NCBI GenBank assembly: GCA_008933045.1
Contig: WBXJ01000021.1
Location: forward strand, 1-19,080
Source of the DNA: Verrucomicrobiota bacterium
Lineage (GTDB): Bacteria > Verrucomicrobiota > Verrucomicrobiia > Limisphaerales > SXQI01
Direction of reading: 5' to 3'
Length of the DNA stretch: 19,080 nt
The notes under the pieces are model-generated. The model did not search any database and had not been told where the DNA came from. It was given only the letters and a program-made list of their open reading frames with translations. Shown one piece after another: positions 1 through 7,468 of this stretch; position 1 is the stretch's first letter; each line of letters starts with the position of its first letter. The translations under genes were made by a program, and so were the position numbers.

Positions 1-228
1 AACCTCCCATTTTGTCCACCCTGCAATATTATCTGTATGCGAGTAAATGACCGCGAAATAGCTGAGCTGCAGCGCAAACCACAAAACCTCAACGAGAATC
101 CACAAAAGAAAATTCGACTTGAACCCCATTTCACGCACGATAGAATTTTTCCACAGGGCAAGGTAGATACCAAAGTATCGTCGTATTGTCGTCGTGGTTG
201 AGGGTGTGGCTTTCATTGTGGATTCCAT
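1..228 (-). CDS. ABC-2 type transporter permease, N-terminal part (cut by left edge)
   Basis: Reading the complement from an ATG at 228 gives 76 open codons to the edge of the window. The protein starts with a short Thr-rich polar stretch, then FGIYLALWKNSIVREMGFK, then a hydrophobic helix (LLWILVEVLWFALQLSYFAVIY). This amphipathic entry helix followed by a first membrane span resembles the uncharacterised ABC-2 permeases of the ABC2_membrane_6/COG3694 type, usually about 260 residues. Its start lies 4 bases after the stop of the permease gene at 233-1039, so the two are almost certainly co-transcribed and probably form a heterodimeric membrane channel. A second ATG at 216 is an alternative start, with a weak GGAA upstream. 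The substrate cannot be read from the sequence. The missing C-terminus limits certainty. Confidence 0.7.
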   Translation of the reverse strand, partial: MESTMKATPSTTTTIRRYFGIYLALWKNSIVREMGFKSNFLLWILVEVLWFALQLSYFAVIYSHTDNIAGWTKWEV

Positions 229-232
229 CGAA

Positions 233-1039
233 TTAACCACCGGCCGCAGTGTATTTCCGAATACCCCGATTCCATGCCAAACGGGCTAGCGCAAAAAAGA
301 AAATTACCCAAAAAAGCTGCACCCCTAACCCATGCCAGAGGACTGGACCTTGGGCCCGTTCTAAATAGACGCTGACAGGAAAAAAGAGTTGATAGGGAAA
401 AGGTGTCCAATTGAGCACCTGTAGCCAAGCTGCAGGGATAATGTCCACAGGGAAAAGATGTCCTCCGGCAATGTACTCGAAAGCAAATAGGATAAAGATA
501 AAGGTGGAAATCTCTAACACCCAAAAGGCCAGCATCGCCATCGTGTAGGAGATGAAAAAGTTTAACAGCGCGGCCATGGCGACCGACCAGAAAAAATAAC
601 CCCAGGTCAGGACTTGATTGGGAAGCACAAAACTCTCGTGTTGAAACAGGATGAAGAGCGTTACAGGGATCGCCGCTGCCGCTAGATAAACCAAGCGGGC
701 CGAGACAAAGAGGCACAAGCGGTATTTCAAGTAGTCGATCGGTTTAAGAAGAAAATGGTTGATATTCCCGTCCTTGATATCCGCCGAAATCTGCCAATCA
801 TCCTCCGTCACCGCCGTCAACGCATCGACCACCGTCACCACGAGATAGTAGGAGATCATGCTGCCCAGAGTGTAGCCGGCTACATCCGTCCCTGAAGGCT
901 TTTCGGCAAACACCGCCCGCCACAAAAAAATGGTCGCCGTCAACGGGATCAATCCGAATAGGGCACGCAGAAGGAAGTTCACTCGGTAAACCAAAGTGTT
1001 CTGAATTCCAATCCCGATGATATGCCAATACTTTTTCAC
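233..1039 (-). CDS. ABC-2 type transporter permease (COG4587-like)
   Basis: This encodes a 268-residue, very hydrophobic protein with about six predicted membrane segments. It opens with KKYWHIIGIGIQNTLVYR, an N-terminal helix typical of permeases that pair with a COG3694-type partner and a COG4586-type ATPase. A charged cytoplasmic stretch near residues 78-100 (TEDDWQISADIKDGNINHF followed by LLKP) is a recognisable family feature. The start is GTG at 1039 (minus strand), preceded by TAGGATT with AGGA at about ideal spacing; a nearby ATG is out of frame. The gene is the first of its operon, and the partner permease follows after 4 bases. No ATPase gene is visible, although in related operons it usually comes first; it may lie beyond the left edge or elsewhere. 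Substrate unknown. Confidence 0.85.
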   Translation of the reverse strand: MKKYWHIIGIGIQNTLVYRVNFLLRALFGLIPLTATIFLWRAVFAEKPSGTDVAGYTLGSMISYYLVVTVVDALTAVTEDDWQISADIKDGNINHFLLKPIDYLKYRLCLFVSARLVYLAAAAIPVTLFILFQHESFVLPNQVLTWGYFFWSVAMAALLNFFISYTMAMLAFWVLEISTFIFILFAFEYIAGGHLFPVDIIPAAWLQVLNWTPFPYQLFFPVSVYLERAQGPVLWHGLGVQLFWVIFFFALARLAWNRGIRKYTAAGG

Positions 1040-1065
1040 AACATAATCCTACAAACGACACCGAG

Positions 1066-1105
1066 AAAAATGCCACAACCCCGCAGCAAAGGCGAAGAGT
1101 TGTGG
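1066..1105 (-). terminator. Terminator-like hairpin in the leader of the ABC-2 permease operon
   Basis: On the minus strand a perfect 7-base stem is formed by CCACAAC and GTTGTGG (plus-strand arms 1073-1079 and 1099-1105) around a 19-base loop. Two bases later comes a run of five T (plus 1066-1070 is AAAAA). This is the layout of a weak intrinsic terminator. It sits only about 27 bases upstream of the permease start, so it would act as an attenuator or as the end of a short leader RNA, not as an operon terminator. The stem is short and half AT, so it could be chance. Confidence 0.3.
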
Positions 1106-1213
1106 GGGAAAACTTGCTCAGGACAAAGAAGTGGTCTAGGTTTGATTGAATCCAGCGGCTAATCGAGACACAACTCCGGCACAATTCCGTGACCCAGAAT
1201 TAACCAAGAAATA

Positions 1214-1242
1214 TTCGCCATTTTACGAGTGCTTAGTAGAAT
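1214..1242 (+). promoter_or_regulatory. Possible sigma-70 type promoter for olsB
   Basis: TAGAAT at 1237-1242 matches the -10 consensus at five of six bases. TTCGCC at 1214-1219 matches the -35 consensus at three of six, with a 17-base spacer. Transcription would start near 1249 and leave a leader of about 40 bases before the ATG at 1288. The weak -35 keeps this tentative. Confidence 0.25.
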
Positions 1243-1287
1243 TACGTCGTTGGAAAAATTGACCGCAAATTTCAAAACTTCCAAGTG

Positions 1288-2064
1288 ATGAAACTAGAAG
1301 CAAATCGAGAGGCAGTTGGGGTGCGAGTGTTAGCTCGTAGCCGATCACACCTCCAATATGAGATCAGTTTAGCGAAAGATGCCGCAGAGCTGCACGCGGC
1401 TCAGGCTCTACGGTTTATTGTCTTTAATCTCGAGCTCCACGAGGGATTAGAAAACTCCTATGCGACCTGTCGGGATGTCGATCCTTTTGATGAGATTTGC
1501 GATCATCTGATCATTAAAGACACCCTCTCGGGCGAGGTTGTGGGCACCTATCGCCTCCAGACGGGTAGGACTGCAGCGACCAAGCTTGGCTTTTACAGCG
1601 CGACCGAATTTGACTTTACACCCTTCGAACCCATCCGGAACGAGATTGTGGAATTAGGCCGCGCCTGTGTGCATCGTGACCACCGCAATTTAGTGGTGTT
1701 GGGGATGCTCTGGAATGGGATTGCTAAATACCTGAGAGAACATTCCTGTCGTTACTTGATCGGTTGCAGCTCGCTTTCATCGCAAGATCCGGCGGAGGGA
1801 GCCACCGTGTATTCGCAACTTTGCCGTCAATACCTAGTCGAGAAATGTTTTCAAACCAAACCGAACTCAGGCTGGGAATGTCCCACCGATTTGCTGATGA
1901 ACAAGCGGGTTAAAGTTCCAAAACTCCTCGCGGCGTATCTTTCTTTAGGAGCCAAAATTTGTGGATCTCCTGCCATCGATCGCGAGTTTAAGACGATTGA
2001 TTTTCTCACTTTTCTGGATTTTTCCAGTTTACCTCCAAACACCATCGACCGTTATTTGTCTTAA
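1288..2064 (+). CDS. olsB: OlsB-like N-acyltransferase (GNAT fold, Acetyltransf_5)
   Basis: This 258-residue protein has the signature of OlsB, which attaches a 3-hydroxy fatty acid from acyl-ACP to the alpha-amino group of ornithine, the first step of ornithine lipid synthesis. Visible family blocks in order are AAQALRFIVFNLELHEG, DVDPFDEICDHLIIKD, GEVVGTYRLQTG, FYSATEFDF, EIVELGRACVHRDHRN, LGMLWNGIAKYL and LIGCSSLSS. All belong to the GNAT-related Acetyltransf_5 domain (about residues 20-210). The reading frame opens with GTG at 1285 directly followed by ATG at 1288; I chose the ATG. No Shine-Dalgarno site is apparent. A PlsC-type acyltransferase begins at the next base after the stop, as expected for an OlsB/OlsA pair. 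The amine acceptor is inferred by family; lysine, glutamine or another amino acid cannot be excluded. Confidence 0.8.
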   Translation: MKLEANREAVGVRVLARSRSHLQYEISLAKDAAELHAAQALRFIVFNLELHEGLENSYATCRDVDPFDEICDHLIIKDTLSGEVVGTYRLQTGRTAATKLGFYSATEFDFTPFEPIRNEIVELGRACVHRDHRNLVVLGMLWNGIAKYLREHSCRYLIGCSSLSSQDPAEGATVYSQLCRQYLVEKCFQTKPNSGWECPTDLLMNKRVKVPKLLAAYLSLGAKICGSPAIDREFKTIDFLTFLDFSSLPPNTIDRYLS

Positions 2065-2823
2065 GTGAGAAGCCCCTCCTCGGCCAGTGGCCTGCGCTCA
2101 GCGTTTCGTTTGAGCTTGTTTTTGAGTGCCTGCCTCGGAGCCGGATTGGATTACATTTTTTATGTGCGTTGGCACCGCACAAGGCAACTCGCTGCCCGGG
2201 CTCGCTGGACTTCCCGTTGGGGCCGCCGCATGGCTCATTGTGCAGGGGTCACGATTCAGAGCAGCGGGACCTTCCCGACGCACGGATTACTCACCTGCAA
2301 CCATGTCAGCTACATGGATATTCTCGTGCTTGCATCAATTCACCCTCAGATTTTTCTCTCCAAAAGCGATGTGCGCGATTGGCCGATCATCGGCTGGCTC
2401 ACCCGATGCGCGGGCACGCTTTACATTGTTCGATCCGACAAAAGCGAGGTTGCTCGCGTTCCTCAGATGTTCGAACCGGCCGTCACCCAGAACCTAGTCG
2501 TCACTCTTTTTCCCGAAGGCACCAGTTCTGACGGGAGGCAGGTTCTGCCCTTTTACTCCTCCCTATTGGAGCCAGCGGTGCAGAACAGTTGGAATGTGAC
2601 ACCGGCTTGGATCGAATACGAGGTGAAGGGAGGGGACGCCTGTCATGACGTCGCCTACTGGGGCAACATGACATTTCTTCCGCACCTCATCAATCTGTGC
2701 GCACAAAAGCAAACTCTGGCGACCGTCCGCTTTGGCACTCCGATCCCGCCCGGCCTCAACCGAAAAGAACTGGCCCGCGAACTCCGGAGCAATGTCCAGA
2801 CCCTCGGGCGTTTTAAGCTTTGA
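2065..2823 (+). CDS. olsA: OlsA-like 1-acyl-sn-glycerol-3-phosphate acyltransferase (PlsC family)
   Basis: This 252-residue membrane-associated acyltransferase would add the second, ester-linked fatty acid to lyso-ornithine lipid; some family members also act on lysophosphatidate. The catalytic NHX4D motif is seen as NHVSYMD (H80, D85), and the substrate-binding motif as FPEGTSSDG (residues 149-157) followed by VLPFYSSLLEPA. GTLYIVR at about 117-123 corresponds to the intermediate conserved block. A hydrophobic stretch at about residues 13-33 probably anchors it to the inner membrane. The GTG start at 2065 directly abuts the olsB stop with no intervening base and no Shine-Dalgarno, suggesting translational coupling. 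The sequence fits the PlsC family firmly; the OlsA assignment rests on the olsB neighbour. Confidence 0.8.
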   Translation: MRSPSSASGLRSAFRLSLFLSACLGAGLDYIFYVRWHRTRQLAARARWTSRWGRRMAHCAGVTIQSSGTFPTHGLLTCNHVSYMDILVLASIHPQIFLSKSDVRDWPIIGWLTRCAGTLYIVRSDKSEVARVPQMFEPAVTQNLVVTLFPEGTSSDGRQVLPFYSSLLEPAVQNSWNVTPAWIEYEVKGGDACHDVAYWGNMTFLPHLINLCAQKQTLATVRFGTPIPPGLNRKELARELRSNVQTLGRFKL

Positions 2824-2857
2824 GTTTCGGCGGCTAACTATTAGGTTTCGTTAAGGT

Positions 2858-4843
2858 ATGAAACAACTAAACCGGTTCAGGAATTGGGGTGTTTACCTCC
2901 TGTTCGTGTTTTGTTTGGCCTGTTTGCGCTCGCTATCGGCCGCTACACCTTTGGTCAATCACTCCGATTTGTGGCGATTTCATAAAGGCACAAATGCTCC
3001 ACAGACTGACTGGCAACGCATTCCTGAAGCTGCCCTGAACGTCGATTGGGGGAGTGGAAACGGGGGTTTTGGTTATGGCGACTCTGGTCTTCTAGGTCAA
3101 TCAACGGTGCTGAGCGATATGCAGAATCGTTACACCACGGTTTACCTCCGCCACTCTTTCACTCTCGCTACTGCAGTCGATGCTATGGCGCATTTACAAC
3201 TGACGGTTGACTATGACGACGGATACGTCGCCCACTTGGACGGCGTGGAGATTACACGATCAACGACCGCTCCGGCGGGTTTGCCGCTTCACACTGCGGT
3301 CGCCACTGATTTGCATGAAGCATCATGTTGCGACGCGTCTATGAATCCTGCGAGTGTCCTCGACCTCGGAGTGATCGGTAATCGGCTTGCGGCTGGGATT
3401 CACGTATTGGCGATTCAAGGATTCAACGAATCGCTCGGCAGCAGTGACTTTCATCTGATCGTGGATCTTGCGTGGGTCTCCGCTAATGAGTGTCCCCCCA
3501 ACACGATCTGCACGAATACGACATGGCACGCGGCGGAAGGCCCGTTTCTTTTGACAGCCGACACCTTGGTAGGACCGGGTGCGATCCTAACGATCGAAGC
3601 GGGAACTCAGGTGCGTTTCTTGCCGGGAATCTCCCTGCGTGCGGGTGTCGGTGGCGGACTCGATATTCAAGGAACCGAGGCAGCTCCTGTCACGTTCGCG
3701 ATCAACACGGGCACGAACATGTGGGGCGAACTGGCTGCGGACGGCACGAATTCCTTCCTCACGGTGCGCCATGCGGAGGTTGTGGGTGGAGCAGTCAAAT
3801 TTCGTAATGGCGCGATGGGATTGCTGGAGGATTGTTACGTGCATGATTACAAGTCGGGAATCACGCCCATTGCCGGATGCACAAATGCCAAAGGAGTGAC
3901 GGTGCGGCGTTCTCATTTTAGTGTCTATCACGAAACGCTTTGGCAATACACCCGGATGCTTGTTGAGGATTCACTGTTTGAAAATCCTAACAACCCGAGC
4001 AGTGATGCACTCGACTTTGATGGCGTGCCGGCGGGTTCAATTATCCGACGTTGCACATTTCGGCACGGTCCCCAGACAAATACGGACGCGATCGACCTCG
4101 GCTCTGGCACTCTGGGGGTAGTTGTGGAGGACTGTTTAATGTACGATTTTCCGAACGACAAAGGAGTTTCGATTGGAGAGAACTCGTTCGGGATCATCAT
4201 TCGGAACTGCTTGATCTATGGCTGCGATTCAGGCGTGGCGGTGAAGGACAATTGTACCGCCGTAGTGCATGATTGCACTTTTGTGAAGAACGACTTCGGG
4301 TTTAGGAATTACAACAAAGCTAACCCCTCATCACCCACGGGGGGCGGGCATGTGACCGAGTCTTACAATAATATTCTCTGGGATAACCTCACCACAGTTT
4401 CGTTGCTCAACAGCTCCACGGTGATTGCTGATCACTCCAATTATTCCAAGACAAACTGGTCTGGACTGGGCAACGTGAGTGTCGATCCACAGTTTGTCGA
4501 TGCGGCACAACGCGATTACCGGTTACCCACGCAATCGCCGCTTCTGAGGAGTGGCCGCAACGGAAATCCGATCGGTACCCACTTCCCTGTAGGTGCGCCG
4601 ATGGCTCCAAGCCATCCCTCCTTCACATCGATCACCGCTGATAGCAATCAGGTTCGGCTCCGTTTCTGGGTGGACTCAGAAAAGACGTATTCCTTGCTCG
4701 CCAGCGAGTCGTTAGCCACGAATTCCTGGACCCTTGTGACCAACCTGCAGCCGACGTTGCGCCCTAGGCAGGTCGAACTCCACCAACCATTGATCGGAAC
4801 TCATCAATTCCTGAAACTCATTACGGTGAGTCAAGTTCGATGA
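2858..4843 (+). CDS. Secreted right-handed beta-helix protein
   Basis: This 661-residue protein has a signal peptide (basic MKQLNRFRN, hydrophobic core to about residue 28, cleavage near SLSAA). Residues about 35-205 resemble the galactose-binding-like module common in verrucomicrobial surface proteins (GYGDSG, DMQNRYTTVYLRHSF, DYDDGYVAHLDGVEI). About 213-560 is a parallel beta-helix, shown by repeating short strands such as VVVEDCLMYDF, IIIRNCLIYGC and AVVHDCTFVKND, after an opening typical of this fold (AGTQVRFLPG). About 580-661 is a small beta-sandwich module that matches the end of the protein at 8750-13207. There is no recognisable catalytic triad or lyase motif. It probably works outside the cytoplasm in polysaccharide binding or as a surface structure; function not established. 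The gene starts 34 bases after olsA with only a poorly placed AAGG before the ATG. Confidence 0.75.
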   Translation: MKQLNRFRNWGVYLLFVFCLACLRSLSAATPLVNHSDLWRFHKGTNAPQTDWQRIPEAALNVDWGSGNGGFGYGDSGLLGQSTVLSDMQNRYTTVYLRHSFTLATAVDAMAHLQLTVDYDDGYVAHLDGVEITRSTTAPAGLPLHTAVATDLHEASCCDASMNPASVLDLGVIGNRLAAGIHVLAIQGFNESLGSSDFHLIVDLAWVSANECPPNTICTNTTWHAAEGPFLLTADTLVGPGAILTIEAGTQVRFLPGISLRAGVGGGLDIQGTEAAPVTFAINTGTNMWGELAADGTNSFLTVRHAEVVGGAVKFRNGAMGLLEDCYVHDYKSGITPIAGCTNAKGVTVRRSHFSVYHETLWQYTRMLVEDSLFENPNNPSSDALDFDGVPAGSIIRRCTFRHGPQTNTDAIDLGSGTLGVVVEDCLMYDFPNDKGVSIGENSFGIIIRNCLIYGCDSGVAVKDNCTAVVHDCTFVKNDFGFRNYNKANPSSPTGGGHVTESYNNILWDNLTTVSLLNSSTVIADHSNYSKTNWSGLGNVSVDPQFVDAAQRDYRLPTQSPLLRSGRNGNPIGTHFPVGAPMAPSHPSFTSITADSNQVRLRFWVDSEKTYSLLASESLATNSWTLVTNLQPTLRPRQVELHQPLIGTHQFLKLITVSQVR

Positions 4844-4899
4844 CAGATTTTTGACTCCATCCCAGAGCCAACCCACTAGGCTTCCCGTCTCCGAACGAA

Positions 4900-4934
4900 C
4901 ACCAGCGGTTGGTGGCAAAAACTAGGTCGCCACC
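4900..4934 (+). promoter_or_regulatory. Two mutually exclusive hairpins in the hom leader
   Basis: CACCA (4900-4904) pairs with TGGTG (4910-4914) around a 5-base loop. GGTGGC (4911-4916) pairs perfectly with GCCACC (4929-4934) around a 12-base loop. The two share bases 4911-4914, so only one can form at a time. This lies 76-110 bases upstream of hom. No T-run follows either hairpin, so neither is a standard terminator. It may be a leader switch or chance in a 166-base gap that otherwise holds no gene. Confidence 0.2.
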
Positions 4935-5009
4935 CCGATAACCTGAGTTGCGCCCTCAACACGCGCGACTGGAATTTTACACTTTGAAATCGAGCTACTG
5001 TTTGGCATT

Positions 5010-6341
5010 GTGAGCCGCTTGATTACACAGCTCAACATAGGTCTTATCGGGGGTGGAACTGTTGGTGGAGGTGTCTACCATGCGCTCCAGCGTAATGGTG
5101 GACTGATCTCCTCCCGCCTAGGAGTGAAGCTGTGTGTCTCGCAGGTCGCAGTGCGTAATCTCTCAAAGCCTCGCCCTGTGGACATTCCCCAAGCCTTGTT
5201 GACGACAGATTGGCGTGCGGTGGTCGAAAATCCTGAGACACACATTGTCTGCGAGCTGATGGGCGGTTTAACCACGGCGAAAGCAGTCGTGACTGCGGCG
5301 TTAAAACTTGGGAAGCCAGTGGTCACGGCGAATAAAGCGTTGTTAAGTGCGTATGGGGAGGAACTCTTCGAGTTGGCTAAACAACGAGGGGGCAATCTTT
5401 ATTATGAAGCCAGCGTGGCCGGAGGCATTCCGATCATCAAGGTGTTGCGTGAGGCACTTATTGGGAATCGTATTACTCGCCTGTACGGAATTGTGAACGG
5501 AACGTGTAATTACATTCTCACCCGGATGAAGCTCGAGGGTGCGGATTTTGGTGCAGTGTTAGCCGATGCGCAACAATTGGGATTTGCGGAAGCCGAACCG
5601 AGTCTGGATGTGGACGGGCATGATGCGGCACAGAAGATCGGGATTTTGGCGTCGTTAGCTCATGGTTTTTGGGTGCCCCCGGAGCGGATCCACACCGAGG
5701 GCATTCGCGAAGTGACGCCGCTGGATATTCAGTTTGCAGCGCAATTGGGGTATACGATCAAGTTGATCGCGATGGTCAAGAAATTCGAAGCGGGCAAGTC
5801 CAGTAAATCGAGTAGGATCCAGGTCTCGATCACTCCCACGTTGGTGCCAAACTCGCATGTGCTCGCGAACGTCAACCACGTGTTCAACGCAATTTTAGTG
5901 CGAGGCGACGTGGTAGGCGACACGCTGTATTATGGGCGAGGCGCGGGGCAGGATGCTACAGCCAGCTCGGTATTGAGCGACATTGCGGATGCCGCGCTAG
6001 ATTTGCGGTGTCATACAGACCAGCGTGTTCGCGCCTTTGTGCCACACGAACGCGATGGCAAAGTCATGGATATCGATGACACGGTATCACGATATTATCT
6101 GCGGTTGAGCGTTATCGATAAGCCGGGGACCTTGGCCCGCATTGCCGCGTTGCTTGGTCAGTCGAAAATTGGCATCTCCTCGGTGATTCAACCCGAGGGT
6201 CACGAGGGCGAAAGCGTGCCTTTAATTTTGATGATCCACGACGCCTCATTTTCCGCCATGCGCAAAGCGTTGACCAAGATTGCACGCCTCTCTGTGATCA
6301 AAGGGGCGCCCGTGTTGTTCCGAGTCGAGAATTTCGAATAA
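5010..6341 (+). CDS. hom: Homoserine dehydrogenase
   Basis: This encodes a 443-residue cytoplasmic enzyme that reduces L-aspartate semialdehyde to L-homoserine with NAD(P)H, the branch-point step toward threonine and methionine. The N-terminal Rossmann domain shows GGGTVGGGV (residues 14-22) after LNIGLI. VTANKALLS (K109) and YYEASVAGGIPIIKVLRE are the conserved core, followed by IVNGTCNYILT. The catalytic pair appears in DVDGHDAAQKI (D205, K209). A C-terminal ACT domain (about 362-437, LRLSVIDKPGTLARIAALL) indicates feedback control, classically by threonine. Length fits the usual ACT-bearing form (about 430-445). The start is GTG at 5010; no ATG lies in frame nearby, and the Shine-Dalgarno is weak. 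It leads a hom-thrC-lysC cluster, with thrC 6 bases downstream. Confidence 0.96.
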   Translation: MSRLITQLNIGLIGGGTVGGGVYHALQRNGGLISSRLGVKLCVSQVAVRNLSKPRPVDIPQALLTTDWRAVVENPETHIVCELMGGLTTAKAVVTAALKLGKPVVTANKALLSAYGEELFELAKQRGGNLYYEASVAGGIPIIKVLREALIGNRITRLYGIVNGTCNYILTRMKLEGADFGAVLADAQQLGFAEAEPSLDVDGHDAAQKIGILASLAHGFWVPPERIHTEGIREVTPLDIQFAAQLGYTIKLIAMVKKFEAGKSSKSSRIQVSITPTLVPNSHVLANVNHVFNAILVRGDVVGDTLYYGRGAGQDATASSVLSDIADAALDLRCHTDQRVRAFVPHERDGKVMDIDDTVSRYYLRLSVIDKPGTLARIAALLGQSKIGISSVIQPEGHEGESVPLILMIHDASFSAMRKALTKIARLSVIKGAPVLFRVENFE

Positions 6342-6347
6342 GAGTCC

Positions 6348-7436
6348 ATGCACACTTCCACCAAGCCCACACAGTTCTCCGGTTGGTCAGGCATTATCGA
6401 CCGGTATGCACGCTACCTCCCTGTGACGGAAGCGACGTCAATTGTCAGTCTCTACGAAGGGAATACTCCACTCGTTCGCGTGGATAATTTCGTGGAAGCA
6501 ATCGGCGGTAAATTTGAACTTTATCTGAAGTATGAAGGGCTGAATCCCACATGCTCATTTAAAGATCGTGGCATGACGATGGCCATTACCAAAGCCAAGG
6601 AACGTGGGGCTGAGATGGTTATTTGCGCTAGTACAGGCAACACCTCAGCTTCAGCGGCGGCCTACGCGGCTCGAGCCAAAATGAAGTGCGTGGTCCTGCT
6701 TCCTAACGGTAAGATCGCACTCGGTAAACTCGCTCAGGCATTGATGTACGGAGCGACGACGATTGCTGTGGAAGGCAATTTTGATCAAGCCTTGCGTGTG
6801 GTTCGAGAACTGGGCGAAACCGGCAAGGTGGAGGTAGTGAATAGCGTTAATCCGTTCCGGATCGAGGGACAAAAAACAGCGGCATTCGAGATCTGTGATC
6901 AACTCGGTCGTGCTCCAGATTTTCATTTTTTACCCGTTGGTAACGCGGGCAATATCACGGCTTATTGGAGGGGTTACCGAGAATATTATTCCGTGGGGAA
7001 ATCCAATATTTTACCACGAATGTTTGGTTATCAAGCTGCCGGGGCAGCACCGATTGTCGATGGTCGTATCATTACTGATCCCAATACCGTCGCGACAGCG
7101 ATCCGGATCGGCAATCCTGCGAGTTGGAAAGGCGCGACGGATGCGGTGACAGAATCTCGGGGACACATTGACAAGGTCACGGACGATGAGATTTTGGCGG
7201 CGTATAAATTGATCGCCCGCACGGACGGGGTTTTTGTCGAACCCGCTTGCGCAGCACCGTTGGCAGGTTTGATCAAGTGTGTCAAAGCGGGCCTGATTCC
7301 TGCGGGCAGCATCATCACTGCCACCATGACGGGTCACGGCTTGAAAGATCCGGAAACCGCGATGAAAATTGCTGGAATTCAACCGATCGTCGCACCGGCT
7401 GAGAAAAAGGCCGTGATGAAGCTGATCGGGCTGTGA
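6348..7436 (+). CDS. thrC: Threonine synthase
   Basis: This encodes a 362-residue PLP-dependent enzyme (fold type II) converting O-phospho-L-homoserine and water to L-threonine and phosphate. The PLP Schiff-base lysine is in CSFKDRGM (K72). STGNTSASAAAYAARA is the cofactor-contacting block, and LPVGNAGNITAYWRGY is the glycine-rich loop that holds the PLP phosphate. VFVEPACAAPLAGL and ATMTGHGLKDPE form the C-terminal conserved parts. The length fits the short bacterial type (about 350 residues, as in Bacillus) and not the longer E. coli/yeast type. The ATG at 6348 lies 6 bases after the hom stop, so the genes are surely co-transcribed. The kinase supplying its substrate (thrB) is not in the window. 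Confidence 0.96.
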   Translation: MHTSTKPTQFSGWSGIIDRYARYLPVTEATSIVSLYEGNTPLVRVDNFVEAIGGKFELYLKYEGLNPTCSFKDRGMTMAITKAKERGAEMVICASTGNTSASAAAYAARAKMKCVVLLPNGKIALGKLAQALMYGATTIAVEGNFDQALRVVRELGETGKVEVVNSVNPFRIEGQKTAAFEICDQLGRAPDFHFLPVGNAGNITAYWRGYREYYSVGKSNILPRMFGYQAAGAAPIVDGRIITDPNTVATAIRIGNPASWKGATDAVTESRGHIDKVTDDEILAAYKLIARTDGVFVEPACAAPLAGLIKCVKAGLIPAGSIITATMTGHGLKDPETAMKIAGIQPIVAPAEKKAVMKLIGL

Positions 7437-7468
7437 GATTTTCCTGACTAACTTAGTTCGTTTGTTCC

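Larger units (their letters stand above)
1040..1287. other. Divergent intergenic region between the ABC-2 operon and olsB
   Basis: This 248-base non-coding region must hold the promoters of both divergent operons. It contains the terminator-like hairpin described at 1066-1105 on the permease side and a possible sigma-70 type promoter at 1214-1242 on the olsB side. Apart from these I see no tRNA, no convincing small gene and no clear operator palindrome. Confidence 0.6.

Noticed and set aside
213..716. 167-residue minus-strand frame overlapping the ABC-2 permease
   Set aside because: It shares the strand but not the frame of a clear membrane protein, and reads as a low-complexity Cys/Pro/Ser-rich shadow.
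798..1184. 128-residue minus-strand frame spanning the start of the permease gene
   Set aside because: Mostly a frame-shadow of the permease N-terminus extended into intergenic DNA, with no family resemblance.
2126..2531. Two overlapping plus-strand frames inside olsA
   Set aside because: Both overlap the NHX4D and FPEGTS coding region of the real acyltransferase and show no domain.
4841..4855. Tiny ATG-TGA frame (MTDF) at the end of the beta-helix gene as a possible threonine leader peptide
   Set aside because: It has only four codons with one Thr, overlaps the previous stop, and is more than 150 bases from hom.
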